Assembly: GCF_021532375.1 (NCBI RefSeq)
Contig: NZ_JAKGAP010000026.1
Span: 1-64,000, forward strand
From: Paenibacillus alkaliterrae
GTDB lineage: Bacteria; Bacillota; Bacilli; Paenibacillales; Paenibacillaceae
Direction of reading: 5' to 3'
Length of the DNA: 64,000 nt
Below the pieces are notes generated by a model. It was given only the letters and a program-made list of their open reading frames with translations. It did not search any database and was not told where the DNA came from. Of this stretch, positions 27,562-36,944 are shown one piece after another. Position 1 is the first letter of the stretch, and each line of letters opens with the position of its first letter. Position numbers and translations under genes: made by a program.

Positions 27562-30500
27562 TTAACCCCGTATGAAAATCCCAATATTTTTATCGCCGAG
27601 CGTCACGCGCTCCATATCCGCAAATGTTTCAAAGGTTACACTTTGAACGAGTACGTTATCATGAAGCACGTCAGTAAACGCTTCAAGCGCTGCCTTAAGC
27701 CCGGTATCCACATCCAGTACGAGATCAATACGCTTTTCAATTGGAAGATCGAGCTTTTTACGCGTATCCTGAACGGCGCGTATAACCTCCCGCACCCAGC
27801 CCTCCTGCTCCAGCTCCGGTGTAATATCGGTATTCAGCGCAACGGTTACGCCGCTGCCGGAAGCGGAAGCAAAGCCTGATTTCGCTTGTTTCTCAACAAG
27901 CAGCTCGTCAATCGAAATAGTCAGCTGCTCGCCTTCACTGGCAGTAAACACAAAGCTTCCGCCGTTTACGATGCCGCGCGTCTGTTCTGCAGTAAGCGTC
28001 TTAAGCTGCCCTTGTATCGGCCCTACATGCTTGCCGTATTTCTTGCCGGCAACCTTTAGATTAAGCTTTAACGTAAAATCAACGAATCCGTTGTCGGAAT
28101 TTTGGACCGTAATCGCTTTTACGTTAATTTCATCCTTAATGATAGCCTCATAGGCTGCAATATCGAATTCACGATCAAGAGATACAATGAGCTCACATAG
28201 CGGCTGACGCGTCTTAATGCCCGTTTCGTTGCGAACGTTACGGGCCAGCTCGACGATCTGCTTCGCGCTTTCCATATCGCGCTCGAGCGTTTCATCGATT
28301 GCCGCATCGTCCGCCTTCGGATAATCCGCCAGATGAACGCTGCCTTCTCCGCCCATATTCCCATAAACGTCCTCTGCAAGCAATGGCGCGTATGGTGCGA
28401 TAAGACGGGAGAGTGTAAGCAGTACGCTGCGCAGCGTCTGATAAGCCGCTACTTTATCGGCAGTAAGCCCGCTTCCCCAGAAACGATCGCGCGAACGGCG
28501 GATATACCAGTTGCTAAGCTCATCAACGAACGTCTCGATCGATTTGGCCGGATTAAGGAAGTCGTTGACTTCAAGCCCTTTGTTTACCGTATTAATCAAG
28601 CTGTTCAAGCGCGAAATAATCCAACGATCGAGTTTGTTATCCGATTTCGTTTCTTCATGAGCCCCGTAATCAAATCCGTCAATCGAAGCGTATAACGCGA
28701 AGAAAGCGTGCGTATTTACGATCGTATCGATAACCTTCGATTTCGCTTCGCCCACAATGCCTCGCGAGAATCGTTTACTGTTCCACGGCGCGCTGTCTGC
28801 AAGCAACGCCCAGCGGAATGCATCGGTTCCGTACTCGTTAATGATTTCCCAAGGGTCGATGACGTTCCCTTTTGACTTGGACATCTTCTGACCGTTCTCA
28901 TCCAAAATATGGCCTGTGGAAATGACCGCTTTATACGGTGCTTTGCCATTGTAAAGGGTCGAAACAGCTAGCAAGCTATAGAACCAGCCCCGTGTCTGAT
29001 CGATGCCTTCGCATATAATATCGGCCGGATATTGCTCGGAAAATTCCATTTCGTTCTCGAACGGATGATGATGCTGAGCGAAAGGCATCGAGCCGCTGTC
29101 GAACCACACATCAATGACTTCCGGCGTCCGAGTCATGACCGCACCTTCAGCAAACGGCGATTTCAATTTAATTTCGTCCACATAAGGCTTGTGCAGCTCA
29201 ATATCGGCTGGCACGTCTCCTATAGCCATCGCACGCAAATCAGCAATGCTACTCGGCGAGTATTCCTTGCCGGTAACCTCGCAGACCCAAACGTTAAGAG
29301 GCGTTCCCCAATAGCGGTTGCGGCTGATGTTCCAATCGACCAAATCCTCAAGAAACTTGCCGAAGCGGCCTTCACGGATATGTCCAGGATACCAGTCCAC
29401 GCCGTTGTTGTTCGCGATTAACTGATCCTTCACAGCCGTCGTCTTAATGAACCAGCTCTCCATGGCGTAATAAATGAGCGGCGTTTTGCAGCGCCAGCAA
29501 AACGGATAGCTGTGCTCGTAACGCTCCTTGGAGTAAAGCAAGCCGCGCTCGCTCAGCAATTTAACGATATCGATGTCTAACTCTCCGTCTTTGACGAACC
29601 GGCCTGCGAAGTCTGTTACCTCTGACGTATAACGTCCTGCTAAATCAACGATATTCAGCATGCTGATGCCATTCTCGCGTGAAACCCGGTAATCGTCCTC
29701 GCCATGGGCAGGCGCGATATGAACGATACCCGTACCGCTCGTATCGCTAACGAAATCGCCCGCGATAACAATATGCCCGTTCTCGATCGGCACGTAACGG
29801 AATGGCGGCACGTAACTGCGTCCTGCCAGCTCGGAACCCTTCACCACGGATAAGATTTCGAAGTCTTCTTTAAGCACGCTCTCTGCCAGGTTTTGCGCGA
29901 CGATGTATACTTCGCCATTCTTCGATGCCCGGATATAATCGAGCTCGGGGTTAACGGCAAGCGCTACATTCGCCGGCAGCGTCCAAGGCGTAGTCGTCCA
30001 AGCCAGTATCGAATCACCCGAATCGGCGAGCTTGAATTTAACGGTCGCGCTTAAGTCCTTCACATCCTCATAGCCCTGCGCAACCTCGTGCGAGCTGAGC
30101 GTCGTTTGGCAATCCGGGCAATAAGGGCTTACGCGATGACCTCGATACAACAGCCCCTTGCTGTGAATGGTCGATAAAATATGCCATACGCTTTCGATAT
30201 ATTCATTTTTCAATGTGATGTACGGATGATCCAAATCGGTCCAATACGCGATAGCTTCCGTAAGCTCGCGCCATTGCTTCTCGTATACAAATACGCTGTC
30301 TTTACATTTCGTAATGAATTTCTCGACGCCGTATTCCTCGATTTCCTGTTTGCCGGAAATGCCAAGCTGTTTCTCAACACCCAACTCAACGGGCAAACCG
30401 TGCGTATCCCACCCCGCTTTACGGACGACACGATAGCCCGCCATCGTTTTGTAACGGCAAATAAAGTCTTTAATAACCCGGCCGAGCACATGTCCAATAT

Positions 30501-30663
30501 GCGGTGCTCCATTAGCGGTTGGCGGTCCTTCATAAAAAACAAAATTCGGCTTGCCTTCACGATTGATGATTGATTTCTTAAATGTATCATTCGTCTTCCA
30601 TTGCTCAAGCACACGCAGCTCGCGGCTGCGGGCACGTTCTTTTACATCTACGCGTTGCATCAT
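27562..30663 (-). CDS. ileS: Isoleucyl-tRNA synthetase, eukaryotic-like type 2
   Basis: The 1033-residue class I synthetase charges tRNA-Ile. Motifs are GPPTANGAPHIGH (HIGH box near residues 55-58), KMSKSKGN, and the editing domain with CPDCQTTLSSHE. Length and the ANGAPHIGH form match the IleRS2 group, generally insensitive to mupirocin, rather than the ~920-residue IleRS1 of B. subtilis. ATG at 30663 or 30660 has GGGAGG 5 or 8 bases upstream. It follows an Ile-type T-box leader. Confidence 0.96.
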   Translation of the reverse strand: MMQRVDVKERARSRELRVLEQWKTNDTFKKSIINREGKPNFVFYEGPPTANGAPHIGHVLGRVIKDFICRYKTMAGYRVVRKAGWDTHGLPVELGVEKQLGISGKQEIEEYGVEKFITKCKDSVFVYEKQWRELTEAIAYWTDLDHPYITLKNEYIESVWHILSTIHSKGLLYRGHRVSPYCPDCQTTLSSHEVAQGYEDVKDLSATVKFKLADSGDSILAWTTTPWTLPANVALAVNPELDYIRASKNGEVYIVAQNLAESVLKEDFEILSVVKGSELAGRSYVPPFRYVPIENGHIVIAGDFVSDTSGTGIVHIAPAHGEDDYRVSRENGISMLNIVDLAGRYTSEVTDFAGRFVKDGELDIDIVKLLSERGLLYSKERYEHSYPFCWRCKTPLIYYAMESWFIKTTAVKDQLIANNNGVDWYPGHIREGRFGKFLEDLVDWNISRNRYWGTPLNVWVCEVTGKEYSPSSIADLRAMAIGDVPADIELHKPYVDEIKLKSPFAEGAVMTRTPEVIDVWFDSGSMPFAQHHHPFENEMEFSEQYPADIICEGIDQTRGWFYSLLAVSTLYNGKAPYKAVISTGHILDENGQKMSKSKGNVIDPWEIINEYGTDAFRWALLADSAPWNSKRFSRGIVGEAKSKVIDTIVNTHAFFALYASIDGFDYGAHEETKSDNKLDRWIISRLNSLINTVNKGLEVNDFLNPAKSIETFVDELSNWYIRRSRDRFWGSGLTADKVAAYQTLRSVLLTLSRLIAPYAPLLAEDVYGNMGGEGSVHLADYPKADDAAIDETLERDMESAKQIVELARNVRNETGIKTRQPLCELIVSLDREFDIAAYEAIIKDEINVKAITVQNSDNGFVDFTLKLNLKVAGKKYGKHVGPIQGQLKTLTAEQTRGIVNGGSFVFTASEGEQLTISIDELLVEKQAKSGFASASGSGVTVALNTDITPELEQEGWVREVIRAVQDTRKKLDLPIEKRIDLVLDVDTGLKAALEAFTDVLHDNVLVQSVTFETFADMERVTLGDKNIGIFIRG

Positions 30664-30682
30664 TTCAGCCTCCCAAATTAAA

Positions 30683-31022
30683 CAAAAATAAAGCCTCATC
30701 CCTATGAGAAGGGACGAGGCTTAGTCGCGTTACCACCCTTGTTCCGCGCGAGCTGCTATTATGCAACTGGCAAATGAATGCGGACAACTCCTTCGAGCTG
30801 CGCATCATGCGGCACCTTAGTCGCGAACTTCAAGTTCGCGTTCCCTGTAACGGGGGACAGCCGTCGGCACTTAATACTGCTTACGCAGGCTCTGCGCCGC
30901 TTCTCAGAGGGGATATTCCGTAATTGCTCACACGCCGGTCTTTCAGCTGCCGCCGGCTCTCTGGGGAGTGAACCTAAAACGTACTCGTTCTCATCAACGA
31001 AGTTTAGATTATCAATTGGTTA
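30683..31022 (-). ncRNA. T-box leader of ileS (Ile specifier AUC)
   Basis: The minus-strand leader carries, in order, a stem I with the GATGAGAACGAGTA element, AGAGAGCCGG and GCTGAAAGACCGGC, a specifier loop GGAATATCCCC whose codon ATC (30912-30914) reads isoleucine, the T-box AAGGGTGGTAACGCG (30726-30740), and a terminator (AAGCCTCGTCCCTTC/GGATGAGGCTT, 30691-30722) with a T-rich tail. Uncharged tRNA-Ile binding would favour antitermination. It covers the whole 386-base gap between ileS and the promoter upstream. Confidence 0.94.
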
Positions 31023-31028
31023 CTTTTA

Positions 31029-31058
31029 GTTATAGCTTAACTTCAGGTGTATTGTCAA
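31029..31058 (-). promoter_or_regulatory. Sigma-A promoter of the T-box/ileS transcript
   Basis: TTGACA (complement of 31053-31058) and TATAAC (complement of 31029-31034) are separated by 18 bases, just before the T-box leader. Confidence 0.7.
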
Positions 31059-31085
31059 ATGTCAAAACGCCCATTTGCTTGCGTA

Positions 31086-31589
31086 TTACCCGCGCTGCAG
31101 CTCGTGCTCGGCAAGCCTCGCTTGCTGCTGAGGCTCCAGCGTATCCCAGCCGTCAACGGTAAGAAGCTCCAGCTGAGCTTCGACAAGTGTACGGAAACGC
31201 GCACGATATACCGAAGCCTGCTTCTTAAGCTCCTCGACCTCAAGTGATACTTTGCGCGACTTGGCGAGCGAATCATTAATGATGCGATCGGCATTTTTCT
31301 CCGATTCCTTAATGATCAGCTGCGCCTCCTTCTTCGCGTTGCTTCTCACTTCATCGGCCGCTTCTTGGGCGACAATAATCGTCTTGCTAAGCGTTTCCTC
31401 GATATTCGTGAAATGATTCAATCTCTCTTGCAAGCCCAGCACTTGATTTTGCAGCTCTTTATTATCACGAATGAGCGATTCGTAGTCTTTAATCACCTGA
31501 TCGAGAAATTCATTGACTTCATCCTCGTCATAACCGCGCAATCTGCGGCCAAATTCTTTGTTATGTATGTCCAATGGCGATAACGGCAT
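31086..31589 (-). CDS. divIVA: DivIVA-family cell pole/division protein
   Basis: The 167-residue protein begins MPLSPLDIHNKEFGR with the conserved lipid-binding N-domain, followed by a long coiled coil (about 30-145). DivIVA recognises negatively curved membranes and localises division and chromosome-anchoring factors. The family's GYDEDEVNEFLDQV follows the N-terminal segment. GGAGGTG precedes ATG. It ends 28 bases before the ileS promoter. Confidence 0.95.
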   Translation of the reverse strand: MPLSPLDIHNKEFGRRLRGYDEDEVNEFLDQVIKDYESLIRDNKELQNQVLGLQERLNHFTNIEETLSKTIIVAQEAADEVRSNAKKEAQLIIKESEKNADRIINDSLAKSRKVSLEVEELKKQASVYRARFRTLVEAQLELLTVDGWDTLEPQQQARLAEHELQRG

Positions 31590-31692
31590 TGGCGCACCTC
31601 CTCAGCATATTTGTGACACTGGCAACCGTATCACACGATTCGATGTTCGATGTGAACAGATTCGACAACCGAACAAAAAATCCTGCAATCCT

Positions 31693-32475
31693 TTAAATAA
31701 ATTTGCCGATCTTGACACGAATTCTGCCTTTTTTTGTCACACCGTCGACCTCTATCACCTTAAAGCGCCCAAGACCCTTAAATGAAACAACATCTCCTTC
31801 TCGGAGCTGCTCTGAGGGATCCTCCTCGGATTTCCAATTTACCCGGCATCTGCCGGCGCGAATCGGATCAACGATTTTGGAACGGCTGATACGATAGACA
31901 TCGCTCGCAATGCCGTCAAGTCGCATAGAAGCGACCGACAAGCTCATCTCCTCCAGCTTCGGAATAACCGTCTGCAGCTCGGCTAAAGGAAGGACGTCTG
32001 TCAAAACATTCATCCGATGCACCTGCCGCAAATGTATATTCAAATAATCGGCAATTTCATCGATTACGACAATGTGGCAGAATTGATCATGAACGTGAAT
32101 ATCGCCAATCCGATCGCGTTTAATGCCAAGTCCCAGCAATGCGCCCAAAAAATCGCCATGATCAAGCTCCAACCGCGCTTGTCCTATTCCGTTTACGGCT
32201 AAAACGGAAATGCCGATTTCCTCATTATCCAAGCTTCGGTAATCAGGGCCGACGACAGCCCGTTTACGCTCAGCCTGCGAATAACCGCCATCCAGGCGTA
32301 TGCTGACATCAGGATTGCGGTTTGCAAGCATCGTAACGATTTGAGCTTGTCTCGGGTCTAAAAAATCGGTCCGCTTCAGCTCATGCTGCTGTGCGGACCG
32401 CTCTATCCACTCCATTGCCCGATCAACGAATGGCTTCTCGTCGGGGTGGAAATGATCATATATACCTTGTTTCAT
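31693..32475 (-). CDS. ylmH: S4-domain RNA-binding protein YlmH
   Basis: The 260-residue protein has an N-terminal YlmH domain and a C-terminal S4 domain (about 180-245: SLSVASMRLDGIAS, VSFKGLGRFKV). Family members bind ribosomes/rRNA and some act in ribosome quality control. It belongs to the ylm cluster next to divIVA, as in Bacillus. RBS AAAGGA precedes ATG. Confidence 0.94.
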   Translation of the reverse strand: MKQGIYDHFHPDEKPFVDRAMEWIERSAQQHELKRTDFLDPRQAQIVTMLANRNPDVSIRLDGGYSQAERKRAVVGPDYRSLDNEEIGISVLAVNGIGQARLELDHGDFLGALLGLGIKRDRIGDIHVHDQFCHIVVIDEIADYLNIHLRQVHRMNVLTDVLPLAELQTVIPKLEEMSLSVASMRLDGIASDVYRISRSKIVDPIRAGRCRVNWKSEEDPSEQLREGDVVSFKGLGRFKVIEVDGVTKKGRIRVKIGKFI

Positions 32476-32489
32476 GCTTGTTCATTCCT

Positions 32490-32762
32490 TTAATTAATAA
32501 AAAATCCGATTACCGCAATCAAACCGTACGCGACAAATTGCAGCGCGAATACAGCAAGAATCGGGGAGAGATCGAGCATGCCTCCGATTGGCGGAATAAA
32601 TTTCCTGAAAATCCCTAAGTAGGGCTCTACAAGCTTTCCAAGAAATACACCGATAAAGCTTTCGCGCGCATTCGGCAACCAAGAAAGCAGAACATAACCA
32701 ATAATCATAAAGGTGTATATTCTTTGTACATTCATAACCGTGCTAGCAACTATATCCATCAT
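32490..32762 (-). CDS. ylmG: YggT-family membrane protein YlmG
   Basis: The 90-residue protein has two membrane helices either side of a loop with the family motif LVEPYLGIFRKFIPP. YggT/YlmG proteins are linked genetically to division and osmotic or chloroplast nucleoid functions; biochemical role unknown. It lies 10-14 bases from each neighbour, in the sepF-ylmG-ylmH-divIVA run. Confidence 0.94.
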   Translation of the reverse strand: MMDIVASTVMNVQRIYTFMIIGYVLLSWLPNARESFIGVFLGKLVEPYLGIFRKFIPPIGGMLDLSPILAVFALQFVAYGLIAVIGFFIN

Positions 32763-32772
32763 TTACTCAAGG

Positions 32773-33222
32773 TCACCTCATTTTGTTGTAATCGATATCC
32801 TCCGCCAGCATTTCCGTTATGGTACCTTGAATTTCTACAGAATCCGGCGTGCATAGAAAAATATTAGGACCAAGCTTAGAGATGCTCCCGTTTAAAGCGT
32901 ACACTGTACCGCTTAAGAAATCAACAATGCGGACGGCCAGGTCTGTCCGAACCCGCTGCAGATTCACGATAACAGCGCGGCGCGAACGTAAGTGGTCGGC
33001 AATCTCTTGCGCTTCATCGTAGGAACGGGGTTCGCTAAGGACGACCCGAACATTTTTCTGTGAATGGATGCTGACGACGTTATTGCTCTTCGTATTTTTA
33101 CGTGACTCGAAAGAAGAAGTTTCAGGTTCTTGCTCTTCCGGCTGTGTGATTCTTTCACGCTCTACGACTTCTTCTTCTTCCTGCAGGCCAAGAAAATTCA
33201 TAAATCGGTTCATGACACTCAT
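32773..33222 (-). CDS. sepF: Cell division protein SepF
   Basis: The 149-residue protein has an N-terminal amphipathic membrane anchor ([13 protein letters not shown]), an acidic linker and a C-terminal SepF core (about 60-140: [28 protein letters not shown]). It ties FtsZ to the membrane with FtsA and arranges FtsZ filaments. RBS GAGGAGGT precedes ATG. Confidence 0.96.
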   Translation of the reverse strand: MSVMNRFMNFLGLQEEEEVVERERITQPEEQEPETSSFESRKNTKSNNVVSIHSQKNVRVVLSEPRSYDEAQEIADHLRSRRAVIVNLQRVRTDLAVRIVDFLSGTVYALNGSISKLGPNIFLCTPDSVEIQGTITEMLAEDIDYNKMR

Positions 33223-33225
33223 CCC

Positions 33226-33945
33226 TTATACCTCCTCTTTCCCCACTAATATCGTACCAAGTCGAATCCATGTTGCACCTTCTTCGATGGCTATCTCGAA
33301 ATCATTCGACATTCCCATTGACAAATGAATGATGGACCCTGACCCTGGCGATCGTTGCAGCAGTTCATCGCGCAGCTCGCGCAACGCCCTAAATACGGAT
33401 CTGGTTTGCTCAGGTTCAGATTCAAAGGGTGCCATCGTCATCAATCCAATGGGTTGTACCGATTCGTACTGCTGAAGCTGTTCTACGAATGAGTACAACT
33501 GCTCAGGCTCGATACCGTGTTTCGAATCCTCACCGGAAACGTTCACTTGAATAAAACATGGAACGACTATCCCAAGCTGAACGGCACGCTTGTTAATAGC
33601 TTCGGCAAGCGACAGCCTGTCCAGTGAATGCATGTATGTAAACTTCCCAATGACGTCCTTCACTTTATTCGTTTGGAGAGAGCCGACAAAATGCCATACT
33701 GGCTGACCTGCCGCCTCTGCCTGCGCATTGCCGCTTATCTCTTCCCATTTGGCCTGGGCATCCTGCCAACGATTTTCCCCTAGATGAAGCAAGCCATGCT
33801 CGACTGCATCCTTCGTCGCGTCAATCGACACGTATTTCGTCACCGCTATCGTTTTAACTTCTTCTCTGCTGCGTCCGGATCGTTCGCATGCTTGCTTAAT
33901 TCGTTCCTCAACGAGCTGTATCCTATTCACTAATGTAGTCGTCAT
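33226..33945 (-). CDS. ylmE: YggS/PLPBP-family PLP homeostasis protein YlmE
   Basis: The 239-residue PLP-binding alanine-racemase-like barrel has the cofactor Lys in IAVTKYVS and the segment LMTMAPFESE. This family manages free pyridoxal phosphate rather than catalysing a known reaction. It lies 3 bases before the sepF start and 3 bases after the pgeF stop. Confidence 0.95.
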   Translation of the reverse strand: MTTTLVNRIQLVEERIKQACERSGRSREEVKTIAVTKYVSIDATKDAVEHGLLHLGENRWQDAQAKWEEISGNAQAEAAGQPVWHFVGSLQTNKVKDVIGKFTYMHSLDRLSLAEAINKRAVQLGIVVPCFIQVNVSGEDSKHGIEPEQLYSFVEQLQQYESVQPIGLMTMAPFESEPEQTRSVFRALRELRDELLQRSPGSGSIIHLSMGMSNDFEIAIEEGATWIRLGTILVGKEEV

Positions 33946-33948
33946 ACT

Positions 33949-34800
33949 TCACCTCTCCCGAATGCCGATCCAGCTGGCCATCCGGCCGGTTGAGCCACCT
34001 TCCATGCGATGGGAATAAAATAAATCCCGTCTGCATCCAGTGCACCACTGTGTTAATTCGATATGGATCGGCAAAATTCCTGCTTTTATCATAATCTGTC
34101 GGTTTATTTCTTTCAAGTTTAAGTTTGCTCTTCCGTTATCGGATAATTCCAGCATCGTATCCGCACTATCATCACTACAGCCCAGCTTTTCAAGCAACAG
34201 CGTCACTTGACCGATAACCGGCCCGTCAACCTCGTAGCAGCAGATTCCGATCGATGGACCGATCGCTGCAACCAGCTCCTGCGGTCTCGATCCGTACGCC
34301 TCAGCCATCGCCAAAATCGTTTCTTGCGCAATTTGCTGCACCGTCCCTTTCCAGCCCGCATGGGCAAGCGCTATCGCGTGATGCACAGGATCGTAGAAAT
34401 ACAGCGGAACACAATCTGCATAATAAGAAACCAGCAGCACATTGGGAACGTTCGTTATGATCGCATCACAGCCTTTTATCACATTGGCGAGCGTCTCTCT
34501 GCCGCTGCCGCGTTCCTCTTCCGTCACGCGCTGAACACGATTGCCATGCACTTGCTCGGCACAGGTCCAGGCTTCAAAAGGCCAATCCAGCGCATCAGAC
34601 ACAAGCTGGCGATTTTTAATGACGGTTTCATCCATGTCTCCGACATGCAGTCCCATATTTAAAGAAGTGTACGGCGATTCACTGACCCCTCCGCTCCTGC
34701 CCGTAAAGCCGGCCGTCAACAAATGGCAGCGGTTTTGCCATTCCGGCAATAAAAAAAGCGAAGGACCCTTCGCTGATTGAATATGTTCAAATACATCCAT
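33949..34800 (-). CDS. pgeF: Peptidoglycan editing factor PgeF (YlmD, DUF152)
   Basis: The 283-residue laccase-domain protein shows metal-site motifs HGNRV, DCVPLYFYDPVHHAIALAHAG and AIGPSIGICCYEV. PgeF-type proteins remove wrongly placed L-Ser from peptidoglycan precursors; some homologues act on purine nucleosides. RBS AGAGGTGA precedes ATG. Confidence 0.93.
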   Translation of the reverse strand: MDVFEHIQSAKGPSLFLLPEWQNRCHLLTAGFTGRSGGVSESPYTSLNMGLHVGDMDETVIKNRQLVSDALDWPFEAWTCAEQVHGNRVQRVTEEERGSGRETLANVIKGCDAIITNVPNVLLVSYYADCVPLYFYDPVHHAIALAHAGWKGTVQQIAQETILAMAEAYGSRPQELVAAIGPSIGICCYEVDGPVIGQVTLLLEKLGCSDDSADTMLELSDNGRANLNLKEINRQIMIKAGILPIHIELTQWCTGCRRDLFYSHRMEGGSTGRMASWIGIRER

Positions 34801-34843
34801 CTAAAAATCACCTCTAATGTTAACATAGCATCAGTTTACCGTG

Positions 34844-35125
34844 TTACGTGCGGGCGTGCAAATCCTCATCCTCTGAACGAAGCGATTTCGTATCGTCCAT
34901 CCGTACAAGAACGACATCCGCTCCGATCTTCACAATATTGCGCCAAGGGATGACAACCTCCGTGCCGCCTCCGCCGAACATACCCAAAAATTTTGTATAT
35001 TGGGGAACCACGATTGAATCGATTCTCCCTTGACGCAAGTCAAGCTCTAAATCGGTAATTTGGCCAAGCTTTTTACCATCCACGATATTAATAACGTCCT
35101 TCGTCTGAAAATCGGATATTTTCAT
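34844..35125 (-). CDS. YlmC/YmxH-family sporulation protein (PRC-barrel)
   Basis: The 93-residue protein is one PRC-barrel domain: VDGKKLGQITDLELDLRQG and VVIPWRNIVKIGADVVLV. In the family it is annotated as a sporulation protein; mechanism unknown. Its upstream region (35126-35263) has a possible sigma-E -10 (CATATAGTT on the minus strand) and is otherwise without features. Confidence 0.9.
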   Translation of the reverse strand: MKISDFQTKDVINIVDGKKLGQITDLELDLRQGRIDSIVVPQYTKFLGMFGGGGTEVVIPWRNIVKIGADVVLVRMDDTKSLRSEDEDLHART

Positions 35126-35263
35126 TAAGCTTCACCACTTTTCAAGAAGAGTGATCGTCCGTTTGCTTCTCCTATAACTATATGAATAAATCGCCTAAAA
35201 TGTCCTACTTTCCTTAAAAAACGCCTTGATGATGTCCATCGCCTGGGCTTCTCCGGTTATGAC

Positions 35264-35296
35264 AAAAAAACGGTGCCGCTAGGCACCGTTTTTTTA
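35264..35296. terminator. Terminator downstream of sigG
   Basis: ACGGTGCC (35270-35277) and GGCACCGT (35282-35289) form a tight stem flanked by seven-base A and T runs on either side, so it can act on both strands. The sigG stop codon lies in the T-run. Confidence 0.88.
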
Positions 35297-36076
35297 TGTT
35301 TTTACATGCTTTTGCATTTGCTGAATGGCTGACTTCTCGAGCCGTGACACCTGTGCCTGCGAGATGCCGATTTCATCGGCCACCTCCATTTGCGTTTTAC
35401 CTTCAAAAAAGCGCATCGATAAAATCATTTTTTCCCGCTCATTCAGCTTGTGCATCGCTTCCCGAAGAGCAATCTCTTCAATCCATGATACATCCTTGTT
35501 CCGATCGTCGCTAATTTGATCCATCACATAAATCGGATCTCCGCCGTCATGATAAATCGGCTCAAACAAAGAAACGGGATCTTGGATAGCATCAAGCGCA
35601 AAAACGACGTCTTCCTTCGGAACATTGAGCGCCTCCGATATTTCGAATATCGTAGGTTCGCGCGAATTGCGGTTCGTCAAGCTGTCTCTCACTTGAAGCG
35701 CCTTATAAGCGATATCCCTCAAGCTTCTCGATACGCGTATCGGGTTATTGTCTCGCAAGTAACGGCGTATTTCTCCGATAATCATCGGTACGGCATAGGT
35801 GGAAAATTTGACGTTCTGTCCAAGGTCGAAATTATCTATCGCCTTCATAAGTCCGATGCAGCCGACCTGAAATAAATCGTCTACAAACTCTCCCCTATTG
35901 TTAAACCGTTGTATAACGCTAAGTACAAGCCGTAGATTGCCGTTTACTAATTTCTCTCTTGCTGCCCACTCGTTGCGGGTTTGCAATGCCGTAAATAATT
36001 CTCTCATTTCGACATTAGTTAGGACAGGCAGTTTCGCGGTATCCACTCCACAGATCTCGACTTTATTTCGGGTCAA
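35294..36076 (-). CDS. sigG: RNA polymerase sigma-G factor
   Basis: The 260-residue sigma factor of the late forespore contains region 2 (NGNLRLVLSVIQRFNN, DLFQVGCIGLMKAIDNF), region 3 and region 4 (GISQAQVSRLEKSAI). The start is TTG at 36076 with GGGAGG 8 bases upstream; this gives the family N-terminus TRNKVEICGVD and the same length as Bacillus SigG. The 36166 reading is unsupported. It follows sigE in the spoIIG locus. Confidence 0.96.
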   Translation of the reverse strand: MTRNKVEICGVDTAKLPVLTNVEMRELFTALQTRNEWAAREKLVNGNLRLVLSVIQRFNNRGEFVDDLFQVGCIGLMKAIDNFDLGQNVKFSTYAVPMIIGEIRRYLRDNNPIRVSRSLRDIAYKALQVRDSLTNRNSREPTIFEISEALNVPKEDVVFALDAIQDPVSLFEPIYHDGGDPIYVMDQISDDRNKDVSWIEEIALREAMHKLNEREKMILSMRFFEGKTQMEVADEIGISQAQVSRLEKSAIQQMQKHVKT

Positions 36077-36109
36077 CGTGATTACCTCCCAAGGAGAAAC
36101 ATTAATGTA

Positions 36110-36139
36110 CATTATCTCCTCGGGTGGTCTTTTTATTCC
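36110..36139 (-). promoter_or_regulatory. Candidate sigma-F promoter of sigG
   Basis: On the minus strand GGAATA (complement of 36134-36139) and GGAGATAATG (complement of 36110-36119, matching the GGnnAnAnT sigma-F -10 pattern) are separated by 14 bases. Known biology: sigG is switched on by sigma-F in Bacillus. The match is by eye and the spacing is slightly short. Confidence 0.45.
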
Positions 36140-36180
36140 TGATACGACATCGTTCGACAGGAACAAAAGATGAAAGGGCT

Positions 36181-36903
36181 CTAAACCATCTTATTGAATT
36201 CCTTGCGCAATCGTTTAATAATCCGCTTCTCAAGCCGGGAAATATACGATTGCGAGATACCTAAAAGATCCGCGACATCCTTTTGCGTTTTCTCTTCGCC
36301 GTCGGCCAGCCCAAAGCGCAGCTCCATAATAATGCGTTCGCGCTCCGAAAGCTTATCTAGCGCCTTGTGCAGCAGCTTGCGGTCAACCTGCTCTTCGATA
36401 TTGCGATAGATCGTATCATTTTCAGTGCCAAGCACATCGGATAAAAGAAGCTCATTCCCATCCCAATCGATATTAAGCGGTTCATCAAACGACACCTCGG
36501 TTCTCGTCTTGCTGTTGCGTCGCAAATACATCAAAATTTCATTTTCGATACAGCGGGAAGCATAGGTCGCCAACTTGATCTTTTTTTCCGGATCAAATGT
36601 ATTAACCGCCTTAATCAATCCGATAGCCCCGATCGATACCAAATCCTCAATATGGATGCCTGTATTTTCAAACTTGCGCGCGATATAGACAACAAGTCTT
36701 AAATTCCGTTCGATTAGCATCGCCCGAATGGCCGTATCACCGCTTGGCAGTTTTTCCAGCAAATATTCTTCTTCTTCGCGTGTTAAGGGAGGCGGAAGCG
36801 CCTCACTGCCGCCAATATAATAAATTTCTTCGCTCTTTAGTCCGAATAAAAATAAAACACGATAATAATATAACTGAAGAATCAATTTATACTTGACGAG
36901 CAT
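36181..36903 (-). CDS. sigE: RNA polymerase sigma-E factor, pro-form
   Basis: The 240-residue early mother-cell sigma factor has a hydrophobic N-terminal pro-sequence (about 1-28) that is removed by SpoIIGA, then region 2 ([29 protein letters not shown]) and region 4 ([17 protein letters not shown]). The ATG at 36903 is preferred because GGGAGG lies about 9 bases before it. It lies 41 bases downstream of spoIIGA in the same operon. Confidence 0.96.
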   Translation of the reverse strand: MLVKYKLILQLYYYRVLFLFGLKSEEIYYIGGSEALPPPLTREEEEYLLEKLPSGDTAIRAMLIERNLRLVVYIARKFENTGIHIEDLVSIGAIGLIKAVNTFDPEKKIKLATYASRCIENEILMYLRRNSKTRTEVSFDEPLNIDWDGNELLLSDVLGTENDTIYRNIEEQVDRKLLHKALDKLSERERIIMELRFGLADGEEKTQKDVADLLGISQSYISRLEKRIIKRLRKEFNKMV

Positions 36904-36944
36904 CTGGCCCATCCCTCCCCGATTGTTTGAGCATACGTACTTTA

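Noticed and set aside
36077-36166. N-terminal extension of SigG
   Set aside because: The TTG at 36076 has a good ribosome site and gives the exact family N-terminus; the extension also covers the candidate promoter.
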